Assembly: GCA_965216225.1 (NCBI GenBank)
Contig: CBDCFF010000032.1
Span: forward strand, 186,001-250,000
Reading direction: 5' to 3'
Origin: 3107 sp965216225
GTDB lineage: Bacteria; Pseudomonadota; Alphaproteobacteria; Rhodobacterales; Rhodobacteraceae
DNA: 64,000 bases
In this document: positions 44,210-52,824 of the stretch, piece by piece
Position numbering within the stretch: the first letter of the stretch is position 1
Layout: every line of letters starts with the position of its first letter
Program-made: the position numbers and the translations under genes
The notes under the pieces: generated by a model
Told to the model about the DNA's origin: nothing
Seen by the model: only the letters and a program-made list of their open reading frames with translations
The model's database searches: none

Positions 44210-45757
44210 TCATGCTGTCACCTCCTGAGCGGATGGCGTACCGCCGACCAACTGGTCGTAAGATGACAGGTCGGCCAGTTGCACCGCGACTTGGGGGAGT
44301 GCGTCTTGTGATGGGCTAAACACTGCGCGTAGGGCCGCCATGTCAGGCGGGCGCTTCTGGCGAAGGTCCTCCTCAAGCTGCGCTGCCAATTCAGCCTCGC
44401 AGCCCCGCTCGTGTGCCAGCGCCAGAAGATCGACAACCATGCGACACGCCGCCTTCTCACTGGTCTGCTCCAGCAGGAATGCGAACATGTTACGGAACGC
44501 CCGGCGCGGGAATAGCTGATCCCGATAGACCAGCCCCATCAGCGCCATGGGCTTTTTGCGCAAGGAGTGGATGACGTGGTGGTAATTGACCACGTGCCCA
44601 TGGCTCCCGGTGCTCGAGGCTCGTCCGCGTGTCAGCGTTAGCAGGGCAGAGCTTCCCAGGAACAGCTCCAACCGATCATCGTAGAGCCGAACCCGCAGCT
44701 GATGCCCGATCAACCGGGATGGCACGGTGTAGAACACCTTGCGCAAGGTGAAGCCCCCGGAGGAAGTGACGCGCAACGTGATCTCCTCGTAATCCGTGGT
44801 CCGCCGCGTCGGCAAAGGTCTGAGGCTCGCACGTTCCGCATCGATACGCTTGGCATTGCGGGCGTTGATCCGGCCCACGATCTCGTCGATGAAGCGACGA
44901 TAATCTTGCAAGCTTTCGAAGTCGCGCGACCCACGCATGACCAGCGCGTCCTCAATGGTGCGCTTCAGATGCCCATTGGGGCTCTCGATGGAACCGTTCT
45001 CGTGTGCGACGCCCTTGTTGTTGCGCGTCGGCGTCATTCCATAATGGTTGCACAGGGCGTCGAAGCGGTCGGTTAGATCGGCCCGGGATGACTTATCCAG
45101 GTTCTTGAAGGCCGCCGACAGGCTGTCAGTTCTATGATTGTGTGGCACGCCGCCGAGCGTCCAGAGGGCGTTCTGCAATCCCTCAGCCAGCGCCACATAG
45201 CTTTCGCCGCCCAGCACGACGTGGGCGTGCTGAAACCCGCTATAGGCAAGCCGGAAGTGATACAGTCGATGGCCCAGTGCCTCACCGGCAATGGTCACAC
45301 CCAACTTGCCCATGGCGGTGAAATCCGACAGGCCCATTTTGCCCGGTGTGTGGGTCTGCCGGAAAATGACGTCCTGTTCAGGGCCGTGTTCCGCATTCCA
45401 GGCGCGTATCCGTCGCTCCGGAGTCCGTCGGATGCCCGTACCCAGATCAGAATGCCGACGCAGAAGCTCCTCGTAAACCGCCACAGGTCGGATCCCCGGT
45501 GAGGACCGCAGAAGCGGCACGACCTCCGCATCAAAAATGTCCGCCAGCGGGTCCGGACGCCGCCGGCCGCGAGGGGCCTTCTTCCGTGATGGTAAAATTG
45601 GGTCAGCTTGCAGCCGATAGCCCGTTGCCTGGCTGATCCCCGCCTTGGCAGCGGCAACGGCAACGGAATGGGTCGATCTGAGCGTCATGAAGAGCCTCAT
45701 TTGTTGGTCAGTGACATGACAGCCCGGCATGAACGATCCCCTTGCACAGAAAATCAT
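44210..45757 (-). CDS. istA: IS21 transposase IstA
   Basis: 515 residues; ATG 45730 (MPGCHVTDQQM) is the likelier start. HTH region AAAKAGISQATGYRLQADP, the integrase core MGLSDFTAMGKLGV (Asp), HRTDSLSAAFKNLDKSS (Asp) and GVAHENGSIESPNGHLKR (Glu), and a C-terminal VFYTVPSRLIGHQLRVRLYD. It overlaps the istB start by 4 bp, as usual for IS21. Intact. Confidence 0.92.
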   Translation of the reverse strand: MIFCARGSFMPGCHVTDQQMRLFMTLRSTHSVAVAAAKAGISQATGYRLQADPILPSRKKAPRGRRRPDPLADIFDAEVVPLLRSSPGIRPVAVYEELLRRHSDLGTGIRRTPERRIRAWNAEHGPEQDVIFRQTHTPGKMGLSDFTAMGKLGVTIAGEALGHRLYHFRLAYSGFQHAHVVLGGESYVALAEGLQNALWTLGGVPHNHRTDSLSAAFKNLDKSSRADLTDRFDALCNHYGMTPTRNNKGVAHENGSIESPNGHLKRTIEDALVMRGSRDFESLQDYRRFIDEIVGRINARNAKRIDAERASLRPLPTRRTTDYEEITLRVTSSGGFTLRKVFYTVPSRLIGHQLRVRLYDDRLELFLGSSALLTLTRGRASSTGSHGHVVNYHHVIHSLRKKPMALMGLVYRDQLFPRRAFRNMFAFLLEQTSEKAACRMVVDLLALAHERGCEAELAAQLEEDLRQKRPPDMAALRAVFSPSQDALPQVAVQLADLSSYDQLVGGTPSAQEVTA

Positions 45758-45915
45758 TCCTTATCCGAGCCGGCCACAACCGTCAGGCCCGCCCCAAAAG
45801 GGCAAAACGCGTGTGCGGGGCCTCCCCAGTCGGGCTACGCCCTCCCTGCGAGCCCCCGCACACGCGTTCTCATCCTGATTGACGCTGGATTCTCACCTTG
45901 TTTGTCGCGCAGCAC

Positions 45916-46116
45916 GCGAAGGCTGGTTATATCTGGCAGTGATCCTGGACTTGCATTCTCGACGGGTCATCGGTTGGGCCGTCAGCAATCGGATGAAGCG
46001 GGACTTGGCTATCCGGGCGCTGAAGATGGCCATCGCCTTCAGATCACCGCCCACAGACTGCATCCATCATACGGATCGTGGCAGCCAATATTGTTCGCAT
46101 GATTATCAGAAGATCC
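45916..46116 (+). pseudogene. IS3-family transposase OrfB, first surviving part
   Basis: REGWLYLAVILDLHSRRVIG (Asp) and CIHHTDRGSQYCSHDYQKI (Asp), then interrupted at 46117 by IS66. The N-terminal half and OrfA are missing to the left. It continues at 49891. Confidence 0.85.
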
Positions 46117-46136
46117 GTGACCGTTCGGTGAAGGTG

Positions 46137-47470
46137 GAGAGTGTCCGCTCCTCTGTGTATCTGTGATCTGTTCCATGCTTTGAGAGAGGAGCCATGACGA
46201 TGACGATATCCAGGGAACTTCTGGACGAACTTCTGGAAGGCTGCGAGCGGCCTGAAGACCTGCCTGGCGATACCGGGCTGCTGAAAGAGCTCAAGATCAA
46301 ACTGATGGAGCGGATGCTTGGGGCCGAACTGACCGCGCATCCGGGCTATGAAGAAGGCAAGGATGCACCTCCGGGTCAGTCCAATCGGCGCAACGGCACA
46401 GCCGGCAAGCGCCTGAAGGGCCAGATCGGCGAGGCGCCGATTTCCGTGCCCCGTGATCGGGATGGCAGTTTTGAACCGGAACTGGTGAAGAAGGGCCAGA
46501 CCCGGATCGACGGGATGGATGACAGGATCATCGGCCTCTATGCCGCCGGACGAGAGTGTCCGCGACATCCGCGCCCATCTTGAGGATATCTACGGTCTGC
46601 TGGTCTCGCCGGATTTGATCAGCCGCGTCACCGACGCCGTGCTCGACGAGGTGCGCGACTGGCAAAGCCGGGCGCTGGAGCGGATGTATCCGATCGTGAT
46701 CTTCGACGCGCTGCGGGTGAAGATCCGCGACGCCGACAGCCGCATGGTGAAGAACAAGGCCATCTACATCGCCCTGGGGGTCAGCCGGGACGGCGTGCGC
46801 GAGGTCCTGGGCCTGTGGATCGCTGATAACGAGGGGGCCAAATTCTGGTTGTCGGTGATGAACGAGCTGAAGAACCGGGGTGTCCAGGACATTCTGATCG
46901 CCGTCGTTGACGGGCTCAAAGGCTTCCCGGAGGCGATCACCGCCGCCTTTGCGCAGACCACGGTGCAAACCTGCATTGTCCACCTGGTGCGCCACTCCCT
47001 GAACTTCTGCTCGTGGAAAGACCGCAAGGCAGTGGCCGCCGATCTGCGCCGGATTTACAGCGCCGCCACCGCCGATCAGGCCGCCGATGAACTGGACGCA
47101 TTCGAGAAAAAATGGGCCGGTAAATACGCCTCCATCGCCCCGGCCTGGCGACGGGCATGGCAGGAAGTAATCCCGTTCTTCGCCTTCGATCCGGCGATCC
47201 GAAAGATCATCTACACCACCAACGCCATCGAGAGCCTGAACCGGGTGATCCGCAAATCAATCAAGACCCGCGGATCGTTCCCGACCGATCAGGCCGCAAC
47301 AAAGCTGATCTATCTGGCCATCCGCAACTTCGAGAAAGGCGGCAGGAATGTTCGGGAATGGTTTGCAGCCCGCAACCTGTTCGCTATTATGTTCGACGAG
47401 CGCTTCAATGCGTGACTGTATTTGAAACCCCCATGGTCCGGGACAGATACACAGAATTCAGGACACTCCC
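46137..47470 (+). mobile_element. IS256-family element type B, copy B1
   Basis: 1334 bp. Ends GAGAGTGTCC and GGGAGTGTCC (reverse strand), with a further shared TCTGTGTATCTGT. Perfect 8-bp target duplication TGAAGGTG (46129-46136 and 47471-47478). Inserted in the IS66 end. Confidence 0.93.
46194..47415 (+). pseudogene. IS256-type B transposase in two frames (copy B1)
   Basis: The first frame, from 46194, encodes MTMTISRELLDELLEGCERP to IIGLYAAG and then leaves the family. The second, overlapping frame encodes SVRDIRAHLEDIYGLLVSPD, YPIVIFDALRVKI (Asp), IAVVDGLKGFPEAI (Asp), TTNAIESLNRVIRKS (Glu) and ends at 47415. The shift lies in GCCGGACGAGAGTGTC near 46550. Copy B2 has exactly the same shift, so it predates or tolerates transposition. 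Confidence 0.88.
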
Positions 47471-47504
47471 TGAAGGTGCCTTGGCGTACTGCCGGTCGTC
47501 CCGG

Positions 47505-49022
47505 TTACGCTGCTGATGCAGCGTAACGCCAGGGCATCAACTGGTCCAGCCGAGTGATCTTGTGATCCGCGATGCGGGCGAGGACCCATGTGAGCCAGGC
47601 TTGTGGATCGACTTTATCAAGCTTTGCCGTTTCGATCAGGGTGTAGGCGATGGCCATGGCTTTGCCACCGCCCTCGGAACCGGCGAACATCCAATTTTTG
47701 CGACCTGTGGCGACAGGTTTTATGGCGCGTTCGGCGATGTTGTTGTCCGCTTCCAGAAAGCCATGGTTCAAATAACCGCGTGCCTTTGGCAAACGACCAA
47801 GGGCATAACGGATCGCTTGGGCCAGAGGCGACTTGCCAGATATATTTGGCAACTGCGCGTGTAACCAGGTCTCAAGTTCATCGAAGATCGGTTTTGCCTT
47901 TTCCTGACGGATGGCAACGCGCTCTTCAGACGGTTTGCCACGCGCCTCTTTCTCGACGGCATAGAGTTCCGCGGTCCGGCGGAGGGCTTCTTCGGCAATC
48001 GATGAGCCTTGCGCGGCAAAGATGTCTACAAACTTGCGTCTGACGTGCGCCAAACAAGCCATCTCCTGGGCCTTGTCCTCACCGAATACCCCGTTGAAGC
48101 CGGAATACCCGTCCGCATGGACCCAGCCTTTGTAGCCGGAGAGATGTGAGACGGGATGTTCGCCCTTGCGATCAATCGTGAACTGATACCACGCGCAGGG
48201 CGGTGATGATCCAGACCATGGTCGTTCATCGCGAACACAGGTCCGGACACGGGCGGTCCTGGTCTTCTTGTTGCCGGGGGCCTGCATTTTAACAGGCGTA
48301 TCATCAGCGAAGATGGCCGCGCCTCGGCGGACCATTCGGCCAATGGTGTCAGCCAGAGGTTCCAGAAGCGCGGTGGAGCCGCCAACCCAATTGGTCAGAG
48401 TTGATCGATCAAGATCAACGCCTTCACGGGCGTATATTTGCGACTGACGGTAGAGCGGCAGGTGGTCCGCGTATTTGCTGACCAACACGTGCGCCAGCAG
48501 CCCCGGTCCCGGGCGGCCACGTTCGATCGGGCGCGATGGCAGCGGCGATTGGACAATGGCCTCGCAACAGGAACAGGCCATACGCGGACGCACGATCCGG
48601 TTCACGACAAAACGCCCCGGTTTGTATTCCAACTCCTCGGTCACGTCCTCACCGAGCCTCTTCAACGCCCCACCGCAACGTCGGCAGTCCTCGCCCGGCG
48701 ACAAGACCTCTTCGTGCCGGTCCGGATGATCGGGCAAGGGCTTGCGGCTGTGCCGGCGGGCCGGTTTGTCCGTTTCAGGCGTTGGAGCAGGCGCCGCCTG
48801 TTCTCCAGCGGCTTCGGCAATCGCCTCATCTTCCTGGAAGACCAGATTGAGCTGGTAGAGGCTTTCTGATTTCGATCCAAACCGGTGCCGGTCATGCCCC
48901 GCCAGTTGGTGTTGGAGTTGTTCCACCTTCAGGGTCAGCGCCTTGACTTCATCGGCCGGAAGCCGGTTCACTGCCCGCAGTTCCGCAGGATCATCCGGGG
49001 CTATGTCGAGGTCCTTCAGCAT
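47505..49022 (-). CDS. tnpC: IS66 transposase TnpC
   Basis: 505 residues. A coiled N-terminus (EVKALTLKVEQLQHQLAGHD), a zinc-finger-like CRRCGGALKRLG, then the DDE domain with IFADDTPVKMQAPGN, WVHADGYSGFNGVFG and FLEADNNIAERAIKPVATGR, and the usual end AWLTWVLARIADHKITRLDQ. Intact. Confidence 0.93.
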   Translation of the reverse strand: MLKDLDIAPDDPAELRAVNRLPADEVKALTLKVEQLQHQLAGHDRHRFGSKSESLYQLNLVFQEDEAIAEAAGEQAAPAPTPETDKPARRHSRKPLPDHPDRHEEVLSPGEDCRRCGGALKRLGEDVTEELEYKPGRFVVNRIVRPRMACSCCEAIVQSPLPSRPIERGRPGPGLLAHVLVSKYADHLPLYRQSQIYAREGVDLDRSTLTNWVGGSTALLEPLADTIGRMVRRGAAIFADDTPVKMQAPGNKKTRTARVRTCVRDERPWSGSSPPCAWYQFTIDRKGEHPVSHLSGYKGWVHADGYSGFNGVFGEDKAQEMACLAHVRRKFVDIFAAQGSSIAEEALRRTAELYAVEKEARGKPSEERVAIRQEKAKPIFDELETWLHAQLPNISGKSPLAQAIRYALGRLPKARGYLNHGFLEADNNIAERAIKPVATGRKNWMFAGSEGGGKAMAIAYTLIETAKLDKVDPQAWLTWVLARIADHKITRLDQLMPWRYAASAA

Positions 49023-49092
49023 CGCCGATCCTATACCGGATCAGCATTCCGGGGTGAACCCCGAAAGCGCGCAAAGCCTCGTATTTATTGAC

Positions 49093-49440
49093 CTATCCTA
49101 CGCTCAACGGTCTCCAGGTTTTACGGGGCATCCGCCAGTCAATCCCCTCCAACAGCATTGAGAGCTGCGCGGGTGTGACGCTGATCCTGCCGTCCTTTGC
49201 AGCGGGCCAGACAAACCGCCCTTTCTCCAACCGCTTCGAAAACAGGCACGCACCCTGGCAATCCCACCAGATGATCTTCAACAGATCGCCGCGCCGCCCC
49301 CGGAACACGAACAGGTGGCCGGAATACGGGTCTTCGGCCAAAACCTTCTCGGCCTGGGCCGCCAGCGTAGTGAACCCTCGCCGCATGTCCGTGACACCCG
49401 CCGACAGCCACACCCGCGTGTTGCCCGGCACCGGGATCAA
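49093..49440 (-). CDS. tnpB: IS66 accessory protein TnpB
   Basis: 115 residues. MIPVPGNTRVWLSAGVTDMR, RGFTTLAAQAEKVLAEDPYS, GHLFVFRGRRGDLLKIIWWD and GACLFSKRLEKGRFVWP are TnpB (Orf2) of IS66. It overlaps tnpA by 4 bp. Confidence 0.93.
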   Translation of the reverse strand: MIPVPGNTRVWLSAGVTDMRRGFTTLAAQAEKVLAEDPYSGHLFVFRGRRGDLLKIIWWDCQGACLFSKRLEKGRFVWPAAKDGRISVTPAQLSMLLEGIDWRMPRKTWRPLSVG

Positions 49441-49826
49441 GACATCAGCCCCTTCAGCAGCCGCGCCGGCACATCAGGATCGAACCCACCCTCGGCGCTG
49501 ATCCGGTGACCGCCAGCCAACTCAATCTCGATACCGCCACCGAAGGCGACGGGACCGGATGGCTGCGCCGGTTCCGGATGTGAAGCAGCCGGAGAAATCT
49601 CAACCGGCAGAAACACAGATCCAGCTACGACCTCGGTGAAATCCGGCGCAAAACGCGGGTCCTTCAGCCATTTGAAGATCAGATTGGCGTTCATCGCGTA
49701 GCGCCGCGCAACCTGAGCCACAGAAACACCCGGCGCGGCAGTCTGCAGGCAGATCGAACGCTTCTCGTCGTCCCACCAAATTCGCTTCTTGCGACTGCCA
49801 GCCATAGAGTGCCTCATGGTGTCCAC
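49437..49826 (-). CDS. tnpA: IS66 accessory protein TnpA
   Basis: 129 residues. An N-terminal HTH (IWWDDEKRSICLQTAAPGVS, VAQVARRYAMNANLIFKWLK) and a C-terminal GGGIEIELAGGHRISAEGGF. This is the usual first gene of IS66, coupled to tnpB. Confidence 0.92.
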   Translation of the reverse strand: MDTMRHSMAGSRKKRIWWDDEKRSICLQTAAPGVSVAQVARRYAMNANLIFKWLKDPRFAPDFTEVVAGSVFLPVEISPAASHPEPAQPSGPVAFGGGIEIELAGGHRISAEGGFDPDVPARLLKGLMS

Positions 49827-49890
49827 TATCGATGGTGGACACTATCGGCTCCTCCGCCCCCGCGTTAGGTCCGGTTCAACGGACGCTCAC

Positions 49891-50137
49891 GAAGATCCTG
49901 CGCCAGCACGGCTTCAAGGTGTCCATGAGCGGCAAGGGCAATTGTTACGATAATGCCGCCGTCGAGACATTCTTCAAGACCATCAAGGCGGAGCTAATCT
50001 GGCGGAGGTCGTGGGAAACCCGAAGGCAGGCTGAGATTGCCATCTTCGAATACATCAATGGCTTTTACAATCCGCGACGGCGGCACTCAGCACTGGGCTG
50101 GAAAAGCCCCGTCGCATTCGAACGGAAAGTGGCTTGA
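49891..50137 (+). pseudogene. IS3-family transposase OrfB, second surviving part
   Basis: Continues the fragment at 45916-46116. LRQHGFKVSMSGKGNCYDNA, AVETFFKTIKAELIW (Glu) and GFYNPRRRHSALGWKSPVAF run to a stop at 50137. Deleting IS66 and one GAAGATCC restores DYQKILRQHGF. Confidence 0.9.
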
Positions 50138-50188
50138 ACCAGCACTTGGGGCGGCACAAATACGCGACAGGTCCAATCCGCCCGGCCG

Positions 50189-51595
50189 TCAGCAGTGAAT
50201 GACCTGGATATTAGTGTACTCAGCAAGACCTTCCTCTCCGAATTCAACGCCCACGCCCGAGGACTTCACGCCGCCAAACGGCGCGGCCGGGTTCAGGCCC
50301 CCGTGGCTGTTGATCCAAGCGGATCCGCATTCCAGACGCGCGGCAACTTCCTTAGCCTTCTCGATGTCTTTTGACCAGACCGAGCCGCCCAAGCCGTTTT
50401 CGCTGGCATTGGCCTGACCGATGGCGTCCTCAACATCCGAGAATTTGATGATCGGCAAAGCCGGCCCGAATTGCTCTTGAGTAACCAACGGGTCATCCGA
50501 TGTCAGATCGGCTATCAGAGTTGGTGGGAAAAAGAGACCCTCGCCCGCTTCTCCGCCCAGCAAAACCCGGCCCCTGGTCTTCGCGTCATCGACCAAGCCC
50601 TTGACCTTGTCGAATTGCATCTGGTTGGCGATCGGCCCCAGAATGGCCCCTTCGTCCTGCCCGTCGCCCACTAAAATTGTCCTAGCATACGCGGTCAGGG
50701 CGTCGCACACCTGATCATGGATGTCTTCGTGAACGTAGAGTCGCTTCATCGCGGCGCAGGTCTGGCCATTGTTGATGAACGCACCCCAGAACAGCCCCTC
50801 GGCAATTTCCTGCGGGTCCACATCTGGCAGGACGATGCCGGCGTCATTGCCACCCAACTCCAGCGTCAGACGCTTCATCGTGTCGGCGCTACTGGAAAAG
50901 ACGCGCCGCCCGGTGGCAATCGATCCGGTAAAGACAATCTTGCGAATGCCGGGATGCGCCGACATCGCGGCACCTATATTTACGGATTGATCATCGCTCG
51001 AAATTGCATTGATAACACCCTTGGGCAACACTTCGTTCATTAACTTGACCATCCGAAGGGTTGACAGCGGCGTGTATGGCGAGGGTTTGATCACCACAGT
51101 GTTGCCGGTGCGGATGGCGGGCAGAATGTGCCAGATCGCAATCATCAGCGGCCAGTTCCAGGGGGTAATGGACCCGACGACACCGATCGGCCTGCGGTGA
51201 AGTTCAATCCGACCCTGGTTATTGTCCTGCAGAATTTTCATCGGTAGCGACAGCCCAGCAGTAAACCCGGCCCAGGCCTGCGCTCCGCCCATTTCGAACC
51301 GAGACCCGAGACCGTTCAGCGGCTTTCCCTGCTCTCTGGTCAAAAGCTGCGCCAGTTCTTCGGCGTGTTCACCGATCCTGGCCGCAACAGCCTCGCAGGC
51401 GGCAACGCGGTCTTCATCGCTGGTGCGCGACCAGATTTCAAATGCCGCGTTGGCGGCATCAACAGCGTGATCCAGATCCGAAAGCGATGCATTCGGCGCC
51501 TTGCCGACCTCTTCACCTGTCGAAGGGTTTTCAACGCCAAAATACTCTGCGGCGGGCCGAACCTCACCGTCGATCATCATATGAAATTCAGACAT
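50189..51595 (-). CDS. NAD(P)-dependent aldehyde dehydrogenase
   Basis: 468 residues from ATG 51595 with GGGGAGG upstream. It has SITPWNWPLMIAIWHILPAI (cofactor site), KPSPYTPLSTL, FTGSIATGRRV, catalytic Glu in LTLELGGNDAGIVLPD and catalytic Cys in NNGQTCAAMKRLYV, then EQFGPALPIIKF. The active site is complete. The specific aldehyde cannot be read. Possibly part of a former catabolic cluster with the racemase/DUF1611 pair, now split by IS remnants. Confidence 0.9.
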   Translation of the reverse strand: MSEFHMMIDGEVRPAAEYFGVENPSTGEEVGKAPNASLSDLDHAVDAANAAFEIWSRTSDEDRVAACEAVAARIGEHAEELAQLLTREQGKPLNGLGSRFEMGGAQAWAGFTAGLSLPMKILQDNNQGRIELHRRPIGVVGSITPWNWPLMIAIWHILPAIRTGNTVVIKPSPYTPLSTLRMVKLMNEVLPKGVINAISSDDQSVNIGAAMSAHPGIRKIVFTGSIATGRRVFSSSADTMKRLTLELGGNDAGIVLPDVDPQEIAEGLFWGAFINNGQTCAAMKRLYVHEDIHDQVCDALTAYARTILVGDGQDEGAILGPIANQMQFDKVKGLVDDAKTRGRVLLGGEAGEGLFFPPTLIADLTSDDPLVTQEQFGPALPIIKFSDVEDAIGQANASENGLGGSVWSKDIEKAKEVAARLECGSAWINSHGGLNPAAPFGGVKSSGVGVEFGEEGLAEYTNIQVIHC

Positions 51596-51861
51596 GCGTT
51601 GCCTCCCCAGACTTGCCAAACACTCCGAACACGCCAAGCTGACATTCCCGAAGTAGAACGCCTTCCGTTCGACTTTGATGCTTTTTTGCGTCCGGATCAA
51701 GTCTCAAAGGCCCGCGGTTCGGTGGTTCGGGTGTTTGGCGAGTGAAGTGAATGCAATTTCTGTGCCCGGCGCCCGGTTTGGCCCGGCTTTCGGTCTGAGA
51801 GGCCGCCGCCTAGGCAGACCAGCCGAGCCGCTTTCGTTCAGTTTTTGATACTGCCGCCGTC

Positions 51862-52400
51862 ATGGGGGAGCCGGTGGTGAGCGCAGCCGGTGGATCGAGG
51901 TGAGAATGCGATGAAAGAGCCTGCCACTGACCGCGACCCCGGCAAGCTGGAACGTGATGGCGCGGGCATGGCGGACGACCCTTGCGCCAATCCTGATCAA
52001 CTTGGTCAGAGACCAGTCGGCAATCTCCCCGGGCAGATCAGTGCCTTGCAGGAAGCCACCGGGATTGCAGGCCGGTGCATGAAGCTGAAGCCGCACCTCG
52101 TTCTGCGCCATGCCCTTGCAAGACAGTCGGGTCCGGTTGATCGCTTGCTTGCCCTCTTTGATGTGTTGCCCGGCAGTGCCACGCTGGTTGTGGAAGCGGA
52201 TGATCCGGTCCGGCTCCATCGGCAGGTTGGTGACGACGAATCCGACGCGGGGAAACAGCTCGCCCGGGCGCCACTCGACCCTGGCGACGACACGACGGGG
52301 TTTGTCCCATGAGGCCGCCTGATACTCGAAGTCGCCGTGGATACGCCGCAGATGTTTCGGCGCTCGCCCCACCGGGCGCTTGAGAAGATGAGCAATCCTG
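51862..52400 (-). pseudogene. IS1380-family transposase, C-terminal fragment
   Basis: RRIHGDFEYQAASWDKPRRV, RVGFVVTNLPMEPDRIIRFH, NQRGTAGQHIKEGKQAINRT and RHARAITFQLAGVAVSGRLF are the C-terminal ~170 residues of IS1380 transposases. The N-terminal part with the first catalytic Asp is missing. Bordered by an IS256-type A end at 52411. Confidence 0.85.
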
Positions 52401-52410
52401 CCTTGCAGAA

Positions 52411-52493
52411 GAGCTATGCCCGGAACTTGGTGACGGGTGATCAGGCGGCATTGTGAATTTGTTTGATCCCGTCCTTGAACTCAACCCCCTCAT
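52411..52493 (-). mobile_element. IS256-type A terminal fragment (A4)
   Basis: Begins GAGCTATGCCCGGAACTTGG and encodes on the minus strand EGVEFKDGIKQIHNAA and a stop, the last residues of the type A transposase. It is more diverged than the other copies. The rest of the element is gone. Confidence 0.8.
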
Positions 52494-52503
52494 GGTACAC
52501 GAC

Positions 52504-52815
52504 TCATGAGAAAACAGGTTGTTTGATTGGTCTCTTCGGGCATGTTTGTCGCCATGCCAAGAGAGCATTTTCAGGGTTGTGGATGATCCATCTGCGTAGA
52601 GCGTCGAGCCCGGTTCGGAACCATGATTTTGTACGTCGGTTGTGTCTTTTGCGGCGGATTGCCGTTCGGCCCATGACCCGGGTCGCACAGCGGCAGGCCC
52701 ATGTCACGGCGAGGGCAATGACGGTGAGGAGGAATGCGAACATCACGAAGATACTTGTGCGCGAGAAACTTCAATTCGAATCCTTTTCGCCCCTCAACAC
52801 AAGAGCGTCGTGTAC
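52504..52815 (-). pseudogene. IS4-like transposase, C-terminal fragment
   Basis: LLTVIALAVTWACRCATRVM, KRHNRRTKSWFRTGLDALRR and WIIHNPENALLAWRQTCPKR resemble the C-terminal end of IS4-type transposases. Upstream coding is frameshifted (HALVLRGEKDSN) and the rest is absent. Confidence 0.5.
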
Positions 52816-52824
52816 CGTGACGGA

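Larger units (their letters stand above)
42018..44213 (-). pseudogene. istB: IS21 helper ATPase IstB, split by IS256-type A
   Basis: 5' part 44071-44213 (MTSPQTDTARLTLALTELRL to AARMLSTL) and 3' part 42018-42693 (VEHELAERDRRRIERHLAQA, Walker A LLFGPPGVGKSHLGSAIG, LLILDDITY). Removing 42694-44070 and one copy of the 9-bp duplication AGGGTGCTG restores MLSTLVEHE and an ordinary ~260-residue IstB. Confidence 0.92.
41891..45915 (-). mobile_element. IS21-family element, with IS256-type A inserted in istB
   Basis: Left end TGTAGCGCGACAATCAAGAT and right end (reverse strand) TGCTGCGCGACAAACAAGGT continue into a shared GCGTCAATCAGGATGAGAA, the multiple terminal repeat of IS21. It carries istA and istB. 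The flanks are different broken transposons (IS481-like left, IS3 right) with no duplication, so the surroundings were rearranged. Confidence 0.85.
46117..49890 (-). mobile_element. IS66-family element, containing IS256-type B near one end
   Basis: Ends GTGACCGTTCGGTGAA (left) and GTGAGCGTCCGTTGAA (right, reverse strand). Perfect 8-bp target duplication GAAGATCC (46109-46116 and 49891-49898), as expected for IS66. Carries tnpA, tnpB and tnpC on the minus strand. IS256-type B lies at 46137-47470, 20 bp inside the left end. Confidence 0.93.

Noticed and set aside
46117..49890. Compound transposon formed by IS66 and IS256-B carrying cargo
   Set aside because: The target duplications show simple nested insertions, with no cargo genes.
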